NCBI RefSeq assembly: GCF_019599265.1
Contig: NZ_JAHZTC010000024.1
Coordinates: forward strand, 1 to 60,002
Reading direction: 5' to 3'
DNA: 60,002 bases
DNA from: Pontibacter sp. HSC-14F20
GTDB taxonomy: Bacteria > Bacteroidota > Bacteroidia > Cytophagales > Hymenobacteraceae
The position numbers and the translations under genes are program-made. Positions 13,811 through 22,867 of the stretch are shown here, piece after piece. Within the stretch, counting starts at the first letter, position 1. The number at the start of each line of letters is the position of its first letter. Under the pieces are notes generated by a model. It had not been told where the DNA came from. It made no database searches and worked only from the letters and a program-made list of their open reading frames with translations.

Positions 13811-15550
13811 ATGTTACTACTGGAACAATTCGAAAACCTGACGCTGCACCCTAAAAATGCAGCCAGGCTAAAAGAACTCGTCCTGCAGCTGGCCGTGCAG
13901 GGAAAACTGACCGAAAACTGGCGCAGGCAAAACCCGGATGTAGAGCCTGCCGCAGAACTGCTGAAACGCATTGAAGCGGAGAAGGCACAGTTAGTGAAGG
14001 AGAAAAAGATTAAGAAGGAGAAACCGTTGGAGCCAATTTCAGAGGATGAAGCACCTTATACTTTGCCAGAAGGATGGATGTGGTGTAGGCTTCAAGATTG
14101 TTTAGACGTGAGAGATGGCACACATGACACACCAAAATACCATCCTGAGGGAATTCCACTAGTTACAAGTAAGAACATCTCTTCTGGAAAGTTAAGCCTT
14201 GAAAATGTAAAGTATATTTCTCAAGAAGATCACATTGAGATTTCTAAGAGATCTAAAGTAGATAAGGGTGACATACTCTTTGCTATGATTGGTTCTATAG
14301 GGAATCCTGTTATTGTTGATGTAGAGCCAAACTTTAGTATAAAGAACGTAGCTCTTTTCAAGTATTTCATTGAGAATTCCCCAGCACCTTATTATCTATT
14401 GCTATACTTAAACCATGCACAAGTGGAAATGAAGAATTCTGCCACTGGTGCGGTACAATCATTTGTATCACTCAGTGGGTTAAGGCAATATCCTTTCCCC
14501 CTACCTCCCCTTGCCGAGCAGGAAGCCATTGTGGCGCGGGTGGAAGAGCTGATGCAGAAAATTGAGGAGCTGGAGAAGCAAACGGCAGAACGCATACAGC
14601 TGAAGCAGCACCTGGGAGCCGCCGCCTTACAACAATTAACTGCCGCCACAGACGAGGAACTGGAGCAAAACTGGTTTTTCCTGAAGCAGCACTTCCATAC
14701 GATGTTTGATGATGCCGCGAACGTAAAAAAGCTCCGCGAAACCATCCTTCAGCTGGCTGTACAGGGCAAACTCACTGCCAACTGGCGCACCCAGAACCCT
14801 ACCACCGAGCCAGCCTCCGACCTCCTGAAACGCATTCAGGCAGAGAAGGCGCAACTGGTAAAGGAGAAGAAGATCAAAAAGGAAAAACCGCTGGAGCCGA
14901 TTGCAGAGGATGAAGTGCCTTATGCTTTGCCGGAGGGTTGGGTTTGGTGTAGAATGGCAGACATTGCGAGCAAGCTTGGAGCAGGAAGCACACCTAAAGG
15001 AGGCAAGGAAGTATACGTGGAAGAAGGTATACCTTTCTTACGCTCACAAAATGTTTATGATGATGGTCTTCGGTTAAATGGCGTAGCACAAATTACAGAG
15101 GCTGTTCATCAGAAGATGTCTGGTACACATGTTCAGCCGAAGGATATACTACTTAACATCACAGGCGGCTCTATAGGTAGATGCGCGTTGGTCGCAGATG
15201 ATTTTGATACTGCCAATGTAAGCCAGCACGTAGCCATTATAAGACTGGTTGACTCAGGTATAAGAAAGTATATTCACTACCTGATGACATCAGAAATGAT
15301 ACAGCGCCTAATTATGGATGTACAAGTAGGTGTTTCGCGTGAAGGGTTAAGTATGACTAAGCTTCGTGAGTTCCTCATTCCTCTTCCTCCCCTTTCTGAA
15401 CAGAAAGCCATTGTTGCCAAAGTAGACCAACTGATGCAGCTGTGTGACCAACTGGAGCAGCAGATTCAGCAGTCAAAACAAGAAGCAGAGGCGCTGATGC
15501 AGGCGGTGGTGCAGGAGGCTTTGCAGGTGCAGGAAGAGGTAGAGCTATGA
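13811..15550 (+). CDS. hsdS: Type I specificity subunit with two duplicated half-units
   Basis: 579 residues in two repeats. Each starts with a conserved helix (LQLAVQGKLT, then a KAQLVKEKKIKKEKPLEPI stretch) and PEGW, followed by a target-recognition domain and the conserved PLPPL(A/S)EQ(E/K)AIVA(R/K)V helix. Repeat 1 covers roughly residues 1-270, repeat 2 ~300-579. The recognition domains (about 14080-14505 and 14930-15400) are visibly more AT-rich than the conserved blocks, which suggests they were swapped in by recombination. The stop codon overlaps the next start in an ATGA (15547-15550), implying coupled translation with the SIR2-like gene. Confidence 0.95.
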   Translation: MLLLEQFENLTLHPKNAARLKELVLQLAVQGKLTENWRRQNPDVEPAAELLKRIEAEKAQLVKEKKIKKEKPLEPISEDEAPYTLPEGWMWCRLQDCLDVRDGTHDTPKYHPEGIPLVTSKNISSGKLSLENVKYISQEDHIEISKRSKVDKGDILFAMIGSIGNPVIVDVEPNFSIKNVALFKYFIENSPAPYYLLLYLNHAQVEMKNSATGAVQSFVSLSGLRQYPFPLPPLAEQEAIVARVEELMQKIEELEKQTAERIQLKQHLGAAALQQLTAATDEELEQNWFFLKQHFHTMFDDAANVKKLRETILQLAVQGKLTANWRTQNPTTEPASDLLKRIQAEKAQLVKEKKIKKEKPLEPIAEDEVPYALPEGWVWCRMADIASKLGAGSTPKGGKEVYVEEGIPFLRSQNVYDDGLRLNGVAQITEAVHQKMSGTHVQPKDILLNITGGSIGRCALVADDFDTANVSQHVAIIRLVDSGIRKYIHYLMTSEMIQRLIMDVQVGVSREGLSMTKLREFLIPLPPLSEQKAIVAKVDQLMQLCDQLEQQIQQSKQEAEALMQAVVQEALQVQEEVEL

Positions 15551-16680
15551 AAGTATCATTCATCTTAGGAGCTGGTTTTTCCTTCAATGCTGGCTTACCC
15601 ATGGCAAAGGATATTTGGGATAGATTAACTAATCCTGAAATCGAGGAGATGACACTCTGTTTAGGCTCTAGTGAATGGAAATGGGCTGACTTGACATCTG
15701 GTCCAGATTTACATAATGGTCGTTTAAGCTTCGAACGAGTGCCTATAACTCTATTACTAAAGAATGCAATTGCAACATTTCAGGCTACATCACCTCCCGA
15801 AGAGCATAATTATGAAGCCTTTTATGCTTGGATTTGGGAAATAGATGATGAGGGTGAAGTATGGCAAAATATAAAGCAGCAAACGGCAATTGAAGTCAGA
15901 GATAAGTTTCCAGATAGCGACGTCCTTCAGGGTATCTCTTTAAGCACGAAAAACTTACTCTTCTGCCTTGTGCACTTAATAGATGATTTATTGTGGCCCC
16001 GTAAGCCGCTTCAAGAGTATTCAGATCTGTATGCTCCATACTTGAGCTTGATGAGTAATCAAGAACATGACGTACGAATCTACACATTAAATCACGACCG
16101 CATTGTTGAAAAGCTATTAGACAGGTGGTGGCTCAAATACTCAGATGGGTTTACAATCGAAAATAGTCCGCTTATCGATCCTAACGATGATCCTGTGTCT
16201 ATATTCGGCAATTCTTTTGAAGAGCGCATTAAGCTTTACAAACTTCACGGTAGCATAGATCAGCACCTGTACGTCTATGCAAACGAAACGGATAAAGCTG
16301 GAGAGTATGACTACTTTAAGACCTTGGATTACCACACAAAGCATTCGGCTAAATATGTTGATGCTTCAGGAGAGGTCAGACAGCATCATAACTTTTACAT
16401 TGAGCCTCGCTTCATTACAGGCAGGAACAAACTGGTTTTGATTAAAGAAGACTACATGTATACTGCTTTATATGAGGCTTTTAAAAATGATCTTCCTGGA
16501 TCTGATCTACTAATTATAAATGGCTATTCATATCTAGACCCTCATGTAAATGATGTGATTGAGAGGTCTAGAGATTCTATTGGTAAGATAATCAACATCA
16601 ATCCAGGAACTACTTTTCCTCTTGAGCACTCCAATTTTATGAATATCAACCCTCTAAATGAGGCTATCATACTTGACTAA
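15547..16680 (+). CDS. SIR2-like (SIR2_2) NAD-binding protein, putative defence effector
   Basis: 377 residues. The SIR2 nucleotide-binding features are in order: N-terminal ILGAGFSFNAGLP (6-18), YTLNHD (179-184, N182, D184), YKLHGS (231-236, H234) and LIINGYSYLDPHV (322-334). This is the arrangement of bacterial SIR2-like defence proteins, many of which deplete NAD+ to abort phage infection; NADase activity here is inferred. There is no C-terminal sensor domain, so sensing would have to come from a partner. Its start overlaps hsdS and the OLD-type gene begins 28 bases downstream. Codons are more AT-rich than those of hsdR/hsdM, suggesting separate acquisition. Confidence 0.85.
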   Translation: MKVSFILGAGFSFNAGLPMAKDIWDRLTNPEIEEMTLCLGSSEWKWADLTSGPDLHNGRLSFERVPITLLLKNAIATFQATSPPEEHNYEAFYAWIWEIDDEGEVWQNIKQQTAIEVRDKFPDSDVLQGISLSTKNLLFCLVHLIDDLLWPRKPLQEYSDLYAPYLSLMSNQEHDVRIYTLNHDRIVEKLLDRWWLKYSDGFTIENSPLIDPNDDPVSIFGNSFEERIKLYKLHGSIDQHLYVYANETDKAGEYDYFKTLDYHTKHSAKYVDASGEVRQHHNFYIEPRFITGRNKLVLIKEDYMYTALYEAFKNDLPGSDLLIINGYSYLDPHVNDVIERSRDSIGKIININPGTTFPLEHSNFMNINPLNEAIILD

Positions 16681-16708
16681 GTAAGTCCAACTCTTCAATC
16701 TACCTCTG

Positions 16709-18328
16709 ATGATCAAAAAAATCTACATCAAGAACTTTCGCTCTATTAAAGAACTAACAATAGAGCCTAGTAACTTATGTGCTCTAGTCGGTCCTAACAG
16801 CGCTGGGAAGACTAATGTTCTTAAGGCAATAGATTTAGTCATTGGAGAGGGATGGACCACAAAAGCAAAGGTTGCAAGAGAGTTATTCAATGATCCTGAT
16901 CAGGAAATAGCCATAGACATAGAGTTTACAGAAGACATTCCCCACTCCTACTACAGCGAAACATATAATGTTTACCGTGCGACTTTAAGAATGAATTTGT
17001 ATCCTAATTTATCATGCGAGACAAGATTACATGTACGAGAAAGTGACAAGTCTTTGTATGTTAATGAAGAGTTCAAAAAGAATTGCCACTTCATCTACTT
17101 TCCATCTAGCCGAGAGCTAAGCGCGCAAATGAGAATAAGCAACTGGACTTTGTTAGGAAAGCTAATGAAGATTGTCTATGATAACTATGTAAATTATTAT
17201 ACTTCTGAGGAAGATTTGAAAGAAGTTTTCAAGGGATTAATGCTTGCTCCTAAGGATTTTTTAGAAGCAGACTTTGATCAAAGTAACATTACTTTTCACA
17301 AGTTTTCCAGCACATTTGATAAGTACTGTAAGCTTAATTCAGCTGGCATCGCCAATTCATTTTCACCGGAGCTCAATATTTACAACCTCAATTGGTTCTA
17401 CAAAACACTTCAAATTTCCGTCACAGAGTCCACTAGCGACAAAACATTCGATTGCGAAGAGTTAGGGTCTGGTATGCAAAATCTGATTCTATTATCAATC
17501 TTTCAGACGTACGCCGAGTTAATGGGTGGCAAAGTGATATTTGGGTTAGAAGAGCCAGAAATATACTTGTACCCGCAGGCACAGAGGGCTCTTTACAAGA
17601 ACTTCCAAAAGCTGTCCGAGCAATCACAAATATTATATACTACACATTGCCAAAACTTTGTGGATGCTGCTAGAGCTTATGAAGTAGTGATGCTTAAGAA
17701 AGATTCTAACGGCACTAGCTGTAATATTAGGGCGTCTTTCATGACTAAAATGCAGGCAGAGAAAGAAAGGTTTAAAATTTTCACCCAATTTAATACAGAG
17801 AGAAATGAGCTGTTTTTCGCCAAGAAGGTAGTTTTAGTTGAAGGAGATACAGAAAAGATGATGATCTCTACACTTTGCGAATACCATTGGAAAATAGATC
17901 TTGACACGCTTGGTATCTCAATTATTGAATGTGGTGGGAAATCCGGAGTCCTCTATTTTGCAGGAGTATGCAAACTCTTAGGTATAACAGAACACTTTGG
18001 CCTGTGGGATAAGGATAAAGACGTCGAGAAAAAGGGGCTTCTAGATGAGATGCTGAAGAACGGTAATGGGTATGAATTCAACCCAAATCTTGAAGCTTTT
18101 ATTAATACTATAGATGAAAATGCAGAGCTATCTTCATCGTCAGGCAATAAGATCAAACGGATACATGATTGGGTAATAAACTGCCATCCAGAGAATATAC
18201 CTTCTGAGTTTGATGCACTTAAGAAGTTTATTGTAGGTGAAGAAGCTAATAAAGTGCTGGTAGAAGAAAATTATAGTGACAGCATCTCCAGTACAGAAGA
18301 ATCAGATGGAGCTTTAACAGCAATATAG
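16709..18328 (+). CDS. OLD-family ATPase/TOPRIM nuclease
   Basis: 539 residues. Domain order: RecF/SMC-like ATPase head with Walker A GPNSAGKT (28-35), an insertion, the signature-like ELGSGMQN (251-258), Walker B FGLEEPE (278-284) and TTHCQNF (311-317). A TOPRIM nuclease then follows with VVLVEGDTEK (374-383, E378) and WDKDKD (433-438). This matches OLD enzymes such as GajA, which nick DNA with ATP control. No GajB-type helicase is adjacent; the neighbours are SIR2-like and McrB. Co-transcribed with the SIR2-like gene (28-bp gap) and of similar AT-rich composition. It could work with SIR2, giving a sensor/nuclease plus NADase pair. Catalytic motifs look intact. Confidence 0.88.
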   Translation: MIKKIYIKNFRSIKELTIEPSNLCALVGPNSAGKTNVLKAIDLVIGEGWTTKAKVARELFNDPDQEIAIDIEFTEDIPHSYYSETYNVYRATLRMNLYPNLSCETRLHVRESDKSLYVNEEFKKNCHFIYFPSSRELSAQMRISNWTLLGKLMKIVYDNYVNYYTSEEDLKEVFKGLMLAPKDFLEADFDQSNITFHKFSSTFDKYCKLNSAGIANSFSPELNIYNLNWFYKTLQISVTESTSDKTFDCEELGSGMQNLILLSIFQTYAELMGGKVIFGLEEPEIYLYPQAQRALYKNFQKLSEQSQILYTTHCQNFVDAARAYEVVMLKKDSNGTSCNIRASFMTKMQAEKERFKIFTQFNTERNELFFAKKVVLVEGDTEKMMISTLCEYHWKIDLDTLGISIIECGGKSGVLYFAGVCKLLGITEHFGLWDKDKDVEKKGLLDEMLKNGNGYEFNPNLEAFINTIDENAELSSSSGNKIKRIHDWVINCHPENIPSEFDALKKFIVGEEANKVLVEENYSDSISSTEESDGALTAI

Positions 18329-18374
18329 CTCCCATGCATGAAGCGAAATCAAGTCAGAACAGCTCACCTACCAC

Positions 18375-20384
18375 ATGAAAAGTAATTCAACATCACCACT
18401 TCTACGCCCAAAAGTTTTAGACGTCTTGCTTCGTTGCTTAAAGCTTTATACTCAAGCTGTACTACAGTCTGATTGGGCCAAAGATGAAAAGTATAAGTTT
18501 GAATTCGCCTATTGGCTAACCTCAAGGATTAACTTCCAAAGTCAGACAGATCAAGAAGTTCTTGATCTATGCATTGAGAGCCAGCAGCAACGTTATACAG
18601 AGTCAAAGGGGGTTAATTTCATCCTTTCTGCAGGAAGAGAAAAAAGAAGCGTCTTCATAACCATGAACGATGTCTTACTCTTCAGAAAGGTAGCGAATGG
18701 CGGTTCTTTAACAGCCTCAGATCTGGATACTAGAGGCATGAGCTTTACCGGGCTAAGTAGTTGGCTTGGGACTCTCTTTCCTGAAACTTATGCCCCAATT
18801 GCTGCTAAGGAGGAGATTGATGCCTTTCGTAAAATCTGGGATAACCCAGATTTACCGCTAAAGGGGTACAAGGGCTTTTCCGCCAATCAACCTTATGGTC
18901 AAGCTCTGGTAGTATTTATTGAAACTCATGGGAAAGAAGCAGCAGTTGCATATATGAAGGAGTTAAATATCACCTCCCCATCAAGGCTCTTCTACAACTG
19001 GTTAGCACAAGACTTTACCATCTATATAAAGCGAGAACTTATTGATAAAGGCTTATTCCCTCAAGCCTCCTCAATTCCACAATCTTCAGCCACTACTATG
19101 CAGCAGAATAATTTCTCCTTTAACACAATTCTCTACGGTCCTCCGGGCACAGGAAAAACATATAATACAATTGAGCTTGCCGTTGAGCTGGTTACAGGTA
19201 GGAAGAATGCATCTCACTCCGAAAACAAAAAGACATTCGATCTATTGAAGAAGGAGGGCCAAATAGAGTTCATCACCTTCCACCAAAATTACTCTTATGA
19301 GGATTTCGTGGTTGGCATAAAACCAGACCTGGATCATGCTGACCTAAAGTTCCGGAAGAATGAGGGCATCTTCTACAAGATCTACGAAAGGGCAAGGCTA
19401 TCCTATGAAAAGCAAGACGATAAAAAGAAAGACCACACTAAGTCACAGGCTCAAGCGAGCAATTCGAATTTTCTAAAACCTTTTGAGGAGGTCTTTAAGG
19501 AATACTTCAGTCCTCTGATAAAAGATAGGCAAGAGATCAAAATTACGATGAAATCCGGAAAGACTTTAACGGTCAGAGAGATTGATGGGGACCGTGTCAG
19601 ACTTCGGTATCACGACGGATCAGAACAGCACTCATTAGGCAAGGACCTCCTCAAACAAGCATATGAAAACCGTAAGGCATTTGAGAATAAAGAGATAGTT
19701 GATAATGGCTATATTACCTACTACAGGTATGTCTTAGAGGAGCTTTGGAAAAAAGGCAAGCAATTTGGTACAACTAAGCAGTCTAGCACAGTTGAACAAC
19801 CTAATACTGTACCGCAGCTAAAAAAATATGTCCTGATAATTGACGAGATCAACAGGGCTAACATCTCCCGCGTGTTCGGGGAACTGATCACGTTGCTGGA
19901 GGAAGACAAGCGCCTGGGAGCCGAGAACGAGCTGAGGCTTACGTTACCGAACGGAGAGCAAGACTTCGCTCTTCCTCCAAACCTCTACATCCTCGGCACC
20001 ATGAACACGGCCGACAAATCTATTGCGCTGGTGGATATCGCCTTGCGCAGAAGGTTCGAATTCAGAGGTTACTACCCTACAAAGTCAGTTATAGACAAAT
20101 TGTCCGCAGAGGGTAAACTGCACGACGATGTGCCTGGCCTGCTGGCGGCTCTCAACAAGAAGATATTCGATAAGAAAGGAGCAGGCTTCCTGGTTGGCCA
20201 CGCTTATTTCATCAACAAGATCACAGACCACGACCTACTTACTACCCTGAAGCGTAAGGTTATTCCGCTGCTTATGGAGTACTTTTCTGGAAAGATTGAT
20301 TTGGTACGCGACTTGTTCAGCAACAGCGGGTATGACGTTAGCTACGACACGGACAACTACGACTGGACAATAACCAAAGCCTAG
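18375..20384 (+). CDS. mcrB: McrB-type AAA+ GTPase of a modification-dependent restriction system
   Basis: 669 residues. The first ~230 residues form an unassigned N-terminal domain, probably the DNA-reading module. The motor carries Walker A GPPGTGKT (255-262), Walker B IIDEINRAN (488-496), the McrB-specific MNTADKS (543-549) and the arginine cluster RRR (558-560). A lysine-rich insertion (about 345-465) lies within it. McrB hydrolyses GTP and, with McrC, cuts DNA carrying modified cytosine or similar bases. The stop is two bases before mcrC. The first two-thirds are AT-rich and the last third (from ~19850) markedly GC-richer, suggesting a recombinant gene. Confidence 0.93.
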   Translation: MKSNSTSPLLRPKVLDVLLRCLKLYTQAVLQSDWAKDEKYKFEFAYWLTSRINFQSQTDQEVLDLCIESQQQRYTESKGVNFILSAGREKRSVFITMNDVLLFRKVANGGSLTASDLDTRGMSFTGLSSWLGTLFPETYAPIAAKEEIDAFRKIWDNPDLPLKGYKGFSANQPYGQALVVFIETHGKEAAVAYMKELNITSPSRLFYNWLAQDFTIYIKRELIDKGLFPQASSIPQSSATTMQQNNFSFNTILYGPPGTGKTYNTIELAVELVTGRKNASHSENKKTFDLLKKEGQIEFITFHQNYSYEDFVVGIKPDLDHADLKFRKNEGIFYKIYERARLSYEKQDDKKKDHTKSQAQASNSNFLKPFEEVFKEYFSPLIKDRQEIKITMKSGKTLTVREIDGDRVRLRYHDGSEQHSLGKDLLKQAYENRKAFENKEIVDNGYITYYRYVLEELWKKGKQFGTTKQSSTVEQPNTVPQLKKYVLIIDEINRANISRVFGELITLLEEDKRLGAENELRLTLPNGEQDFALPPNLYILGTMNTADKSIALVDIALRRRFEFRGYYPTKSVIDKLSAEGKLHDDVPGLLAALNKKIFDKKGAGFLVGHAYFINKITDHDLLTTLKRKVIPLLMEYFSGKIDLVRDLFSNSGYDVSYDTDNYDWTITKA

Positions 20385-20386
20385 GT

Positions 20387-21709
20387 ATGCTGTTTGAGTA
20401 TAGTGCTTTTCACCCGCTTGGCAACCTAAACAGAAAGAAGCTGGAGGCGTTCCTGCAGCAGGTATGGAAGGGCCGCTATGTCGCCTACGCTGCAGAGTTT
20501 CTGGAGGAGAGCGCTACCCCGGACGAAGAGAAGCAGTACCAGCCGTTTCTGAGGTTCGATGGGAACGAGTTCAGAACCCAGAACTTTATAGGCTTTATCC
20601 AGCAGGATGGGGAAACCATCGAGATCTACCCTAAAGTCTTCAAAAGGACGCCTTCTGCCAGCAAGGAACTCGTGCTGGACCACATCTTCTACTGGTTCAG
20701 CTACTGCAGCAAGCTTCATTTCCCCGTTCTAGAAACTGCTTTAGACAAGCGGGACGCGGACTCCCTGCCAGAGCTGTTAATCTGGCATTTTGCCAACTAC
20801 ACCGCAGAGGTCATAGCTACGCAGCCCTACAGCCAGTATGAGGAGGTGACAGAGGTGCTTTACTCTCCCAAAGGCAGGATAGACTTCAGCGCCTATATCC
20901 GCAACGGGATCACGAGCGGCAACTATCACCACATCGACTGTGTGCACGAGCCGTTACTATACGATAACACGCTCAACCGTGTAATCAAGTATGTGTGCCG
21001 CCTGCTGCAAAACAGCGTTAACCTCGCCAGCACGCAGTCGCTGCTGCAGCAGATAACATTTCTACTGGACGAGGTGGAGGACGTGCCATGTGCTGCGTCT
21101 GATCTGGACACCGTATCGCTTAACCCGCTCTTCACGGAGTACGAACCAATAATTGAATGGTGCAAGCGCATACTCAACCAGCAGCTTTACTCTTCCAGTG
21201 CATATGACAGCCTGCAGTGGTCTTTGCTGCTGCCGATGGAGTATGTTTTTGAGGATTTTATAACCGGCTTTATCCGGAAGCATTTTGGCAACGTCTACAA
21301 GGTGCATGCACAGAAGTCTGACCTCTACTTTTCCGCAAGCCCGAGAGCCTTCCAGATGCAGCACGACATCTTTCTGGAGCACAGAAAGACAGGGGAGAAG
21401 ATAATCATCGATACCAAGTACAAGCCTCGCTGGGATTTGAATCAGGCTGATGTAAAGCAGGGAGTGGCGCAGTCGGATATGTACCAGATGGTCAGCTATG
21501 CTTACAGAAGGGGCTGCAGCAATGTAATTCTTCTTTATCCGAATACATCGGAGAAATTAGCTGATGCGCATACTTTCAGCATTCCCTCAGGCTCTGGAGA
21601 TAGTAGCGTAAACGTTAAAGTATGCGAGGTGCCTTTTTGGAGTAGAAGCGACTATAGAAAGGTAGAGAAAGACTTAAGAGTTATTCTAGACAACGTCTTG
21701 CAGTATTAG
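20387..21709 (+). CDS. mcrC: McrC-type nuclease subunit
   Basis: 440 residues. The N-terminal region (LEAFLQQVWKGRYVAYA, FIGFIQQDGETIEIYPKV) is the McrC-type domain that activates McrB. The nuclease core near 323-346 (QHDIFLEH…IIIDTKYK) gives D327, D342 and K344 of a PD-(D/E)XK site. It overlaps nothing and closes the operon; a short AT-rich stretch follows before the tRNA terminator. The start ATG at 20387 lies two bases after the mcrB stop. Partner and gene order are canonical, so the assignment is firm. Confidence 0.93.
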   Translation: MLFEYSAFHPLGNLNRKKLEAFLQQVWKGRYVAYAAEFLEESATPDEEKQYQPFLRFDGNEFRTQNFIGFIQQDGETIEIYPKVFKRTPSASKELVLDHIFYWFSYCSKLHFPVLETALDKRDADSLPELLIWHFANYTAEVIATQPYSQYEEVTEVLYSPKGRIDFSAYIRNGITSGNYHHIDCVHEPLLYDNTLNRVIKYVCRLLQNSVNLASTQSLLQQITFLLDEVEDVPCAASDLDTVSLNPLFTEYEPIIEWCKRILNQQLYSSSAYDSLQWSLLLPMEYVFEDFITGFIRKHFGNVYKVHAQKSDLYFSASPRAFQMQHDIFLEHRKTGEKIIIDTKYKPRWDLNQADVKQGVAQSDMYQMVSYAYRRGCSNVILLYPNTSEKLADAHTFSIPSGSGDSSVNVKVCEVPFWSRSDYRKVEKDLRVILDNVLQY

Positions 21710-21767
21710 ACACCTGCTTCCTTAATTAAACATCATCAGTCAAAATGTATGCAAATTGTATGTACAT

Positions 21768-21803
21768 AAAAAAAGCCACTTAGCGATTTTACTCGTAAGT
21801 GGC
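21768..21803 (-). terminator. tRNA terminator
   Basis: AGCCACTTA pairs with TAAGTGGCT around a ~14-base interior. On the minus strand the hairpin is followed by seven T. It ends the tRNA-Arg transcript and also faces the end of mcrC. Confidence 0.75.
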
Positions 21804-21814
21804 TGATTTTCAAG

Positions 21815-21888
21815 TGGTCGCGAAGGGAGTCGAACCCCTAACCTTCTGATTCGTAGTCAGATGCTCTATCCAGTTGAGCTACGTGACC
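21815..21888 (-). tRNA. tRNA-Arg (anticodon ACG)
   Basis: The minus strand folds as a 74-nt tRNA starting GGTCACG and ending CGCGACC plus discriminator A. D arm GCTC…GAGC, anticodon arm TCTGACTACGAATCAGA with ACG in the loop, T arm AGGGGTTCGACTCCCTT. The acceptor stem has one A-C mismatch at position 5-68. CCA is not encoded. The 3' end points towards the defence island, the usual orientation for an integration site. ACG arginine tRNA is normally deaminated to read all CGN except CGG. Confidence 0.95.
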
Positions 21889-21958
21889 ATTTTTCCGTTA
21901 TGGTGATGCAAAGTAAAGGCCTTTTTTCTTGCGATGCAAGCCCTAAAGCGAATTTTTC

Positions 21959-22678
21959 TCAATTTTTTGCTGTCGCTTTTCGAAGTGCACGCTTCAGGGC
22001 GTGATCAAAAATAAAGTATAATCCACCTATTGATATGATTACCAGCGCGATCATCAACAGTTGACTTCCTTTGTTGCTGCCGGGGTCCTGCAGTAATTTT
22101 ATGACGTCGCTGGCCTGCGTACCTACCCAGAAGAAGAAAAGCGTGCGGGGCAACATCCCTACAATGCTTGCCAGAAAAAAGCGGGTCTTGTCAACCTGGA
22201 GCAGTGAGAGCACAAAATTCATAAGCGCGAACGGCAGTACGGGCGAAATGCGGGTTAGAAAGATCAGGCTCCAGCTTTGGTTGCGGAGTTCCTGCATCAG
22301 GTACATCGTTTTCTCGAAGCGGTTTAGAAAGGCCATCATCTTGCCATGGTCGATAAGCCGCGCTAAGGTATAGCCGATGAGCGAAGCGATGCCATAGGAT
22401 ACCACTACCCCGGCAAAGCCTGGCCAACCCAAGTAAAAACCGCTCACCAACGCCACAAACGTTGTCGGGGTGAGAGCCAGTGACATGGTAATGGAAATTA
22501 CGACAAAATAAAGGAGCATCTGTGGCCAGCTCAGGTCCTGGAGCAGGGTTTCGTGCTGGTACAGGTATACAGCCGCCGAGGAGCTGACAACCAGCGGCAC
22601 AATAACCAACAGCAGCATAGAAATAAACGAAGACGCGTTTTCCCGTATAAAAGTCCGCAGCATGGACAGTTTAAGCAT
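21959..22678 (-). CDS. TVP38/TMEM64 (VTT/SNARE-associated) family membrane protein
   Basis: About 239 residues from the ATG at 22678, with several hydrophobic segments. The conserved VTT block runs from a transmembrane segment (ALTPTTFVALVSGFYLGW) through a Gly-rich region (YGIASLIGYTLARLI) to FLTRISPVLPFALMNF. Homologues are inner-membrane proteins of the DedA-related superfamily thought to move or scramble lipids. A start at 22756 would add 26 residues that do not look like protein, so the internal ATG is preferred. First conserved chromosomal gene after the island. Confidence 0.8.
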   Translation of the reverse strand: MLKLSMLRTFIRENASSFISMLLLVIVPLVVSSSAAVYLYQHETLLQDLSWPQMLLYFVVISITMSLALTPTTFVALVSGFYLGWPGFAGVVVSYGIASLIGYTLARLIDHGKMMAFLNRFEKTMYLMQELRNQSWSLIFLTRISPVLPFALMNFVLSLLQVDKTRFFLASIVGMLPRTLFFFWVGTQASDVIKLLQDPGSNKGSQLLMIALVIISIGGLYFIFDHALKRALRKATAKN

Positions 22679-22867
22679 AATAGGCGTTTTAGTCAAAGAT
22701 AGAGCCTTGCAGCCAAAGATTTTGCTGAAGGTATACGTAGATTGCAGTACAGGCAATAAAATATTTAGGATCTGTGCTAAGAAGCGCGAAGCTCACAGCA
22801 GTCATTTAACTCCTGTGGTGTAAATTTATTAACTTGCATCAAATCATTTATCCATAAAATAGATACT

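Noticed and set aside
16709..18328. Gabija system
   Set aside because: The OLD-type gene resembles GajA, but there is no UvrD/GajB-type helicase next to it; the neighbours are SIR2-like and McrB.
1..21709. Search for a tyrosine integrase, relaxase or CRISPR array
   Set aside because: No integrase with RHRY motif, no relaxase and no regularly spaced repeats with spacers were found. The island's mobilisation genes, if any, lie outside the window.
22773..22867. SAM riboswitch before metB
   Set aside because: A small CTGTG/CACAG hairpin is present but no SAM-I/II/III core could be recognised.
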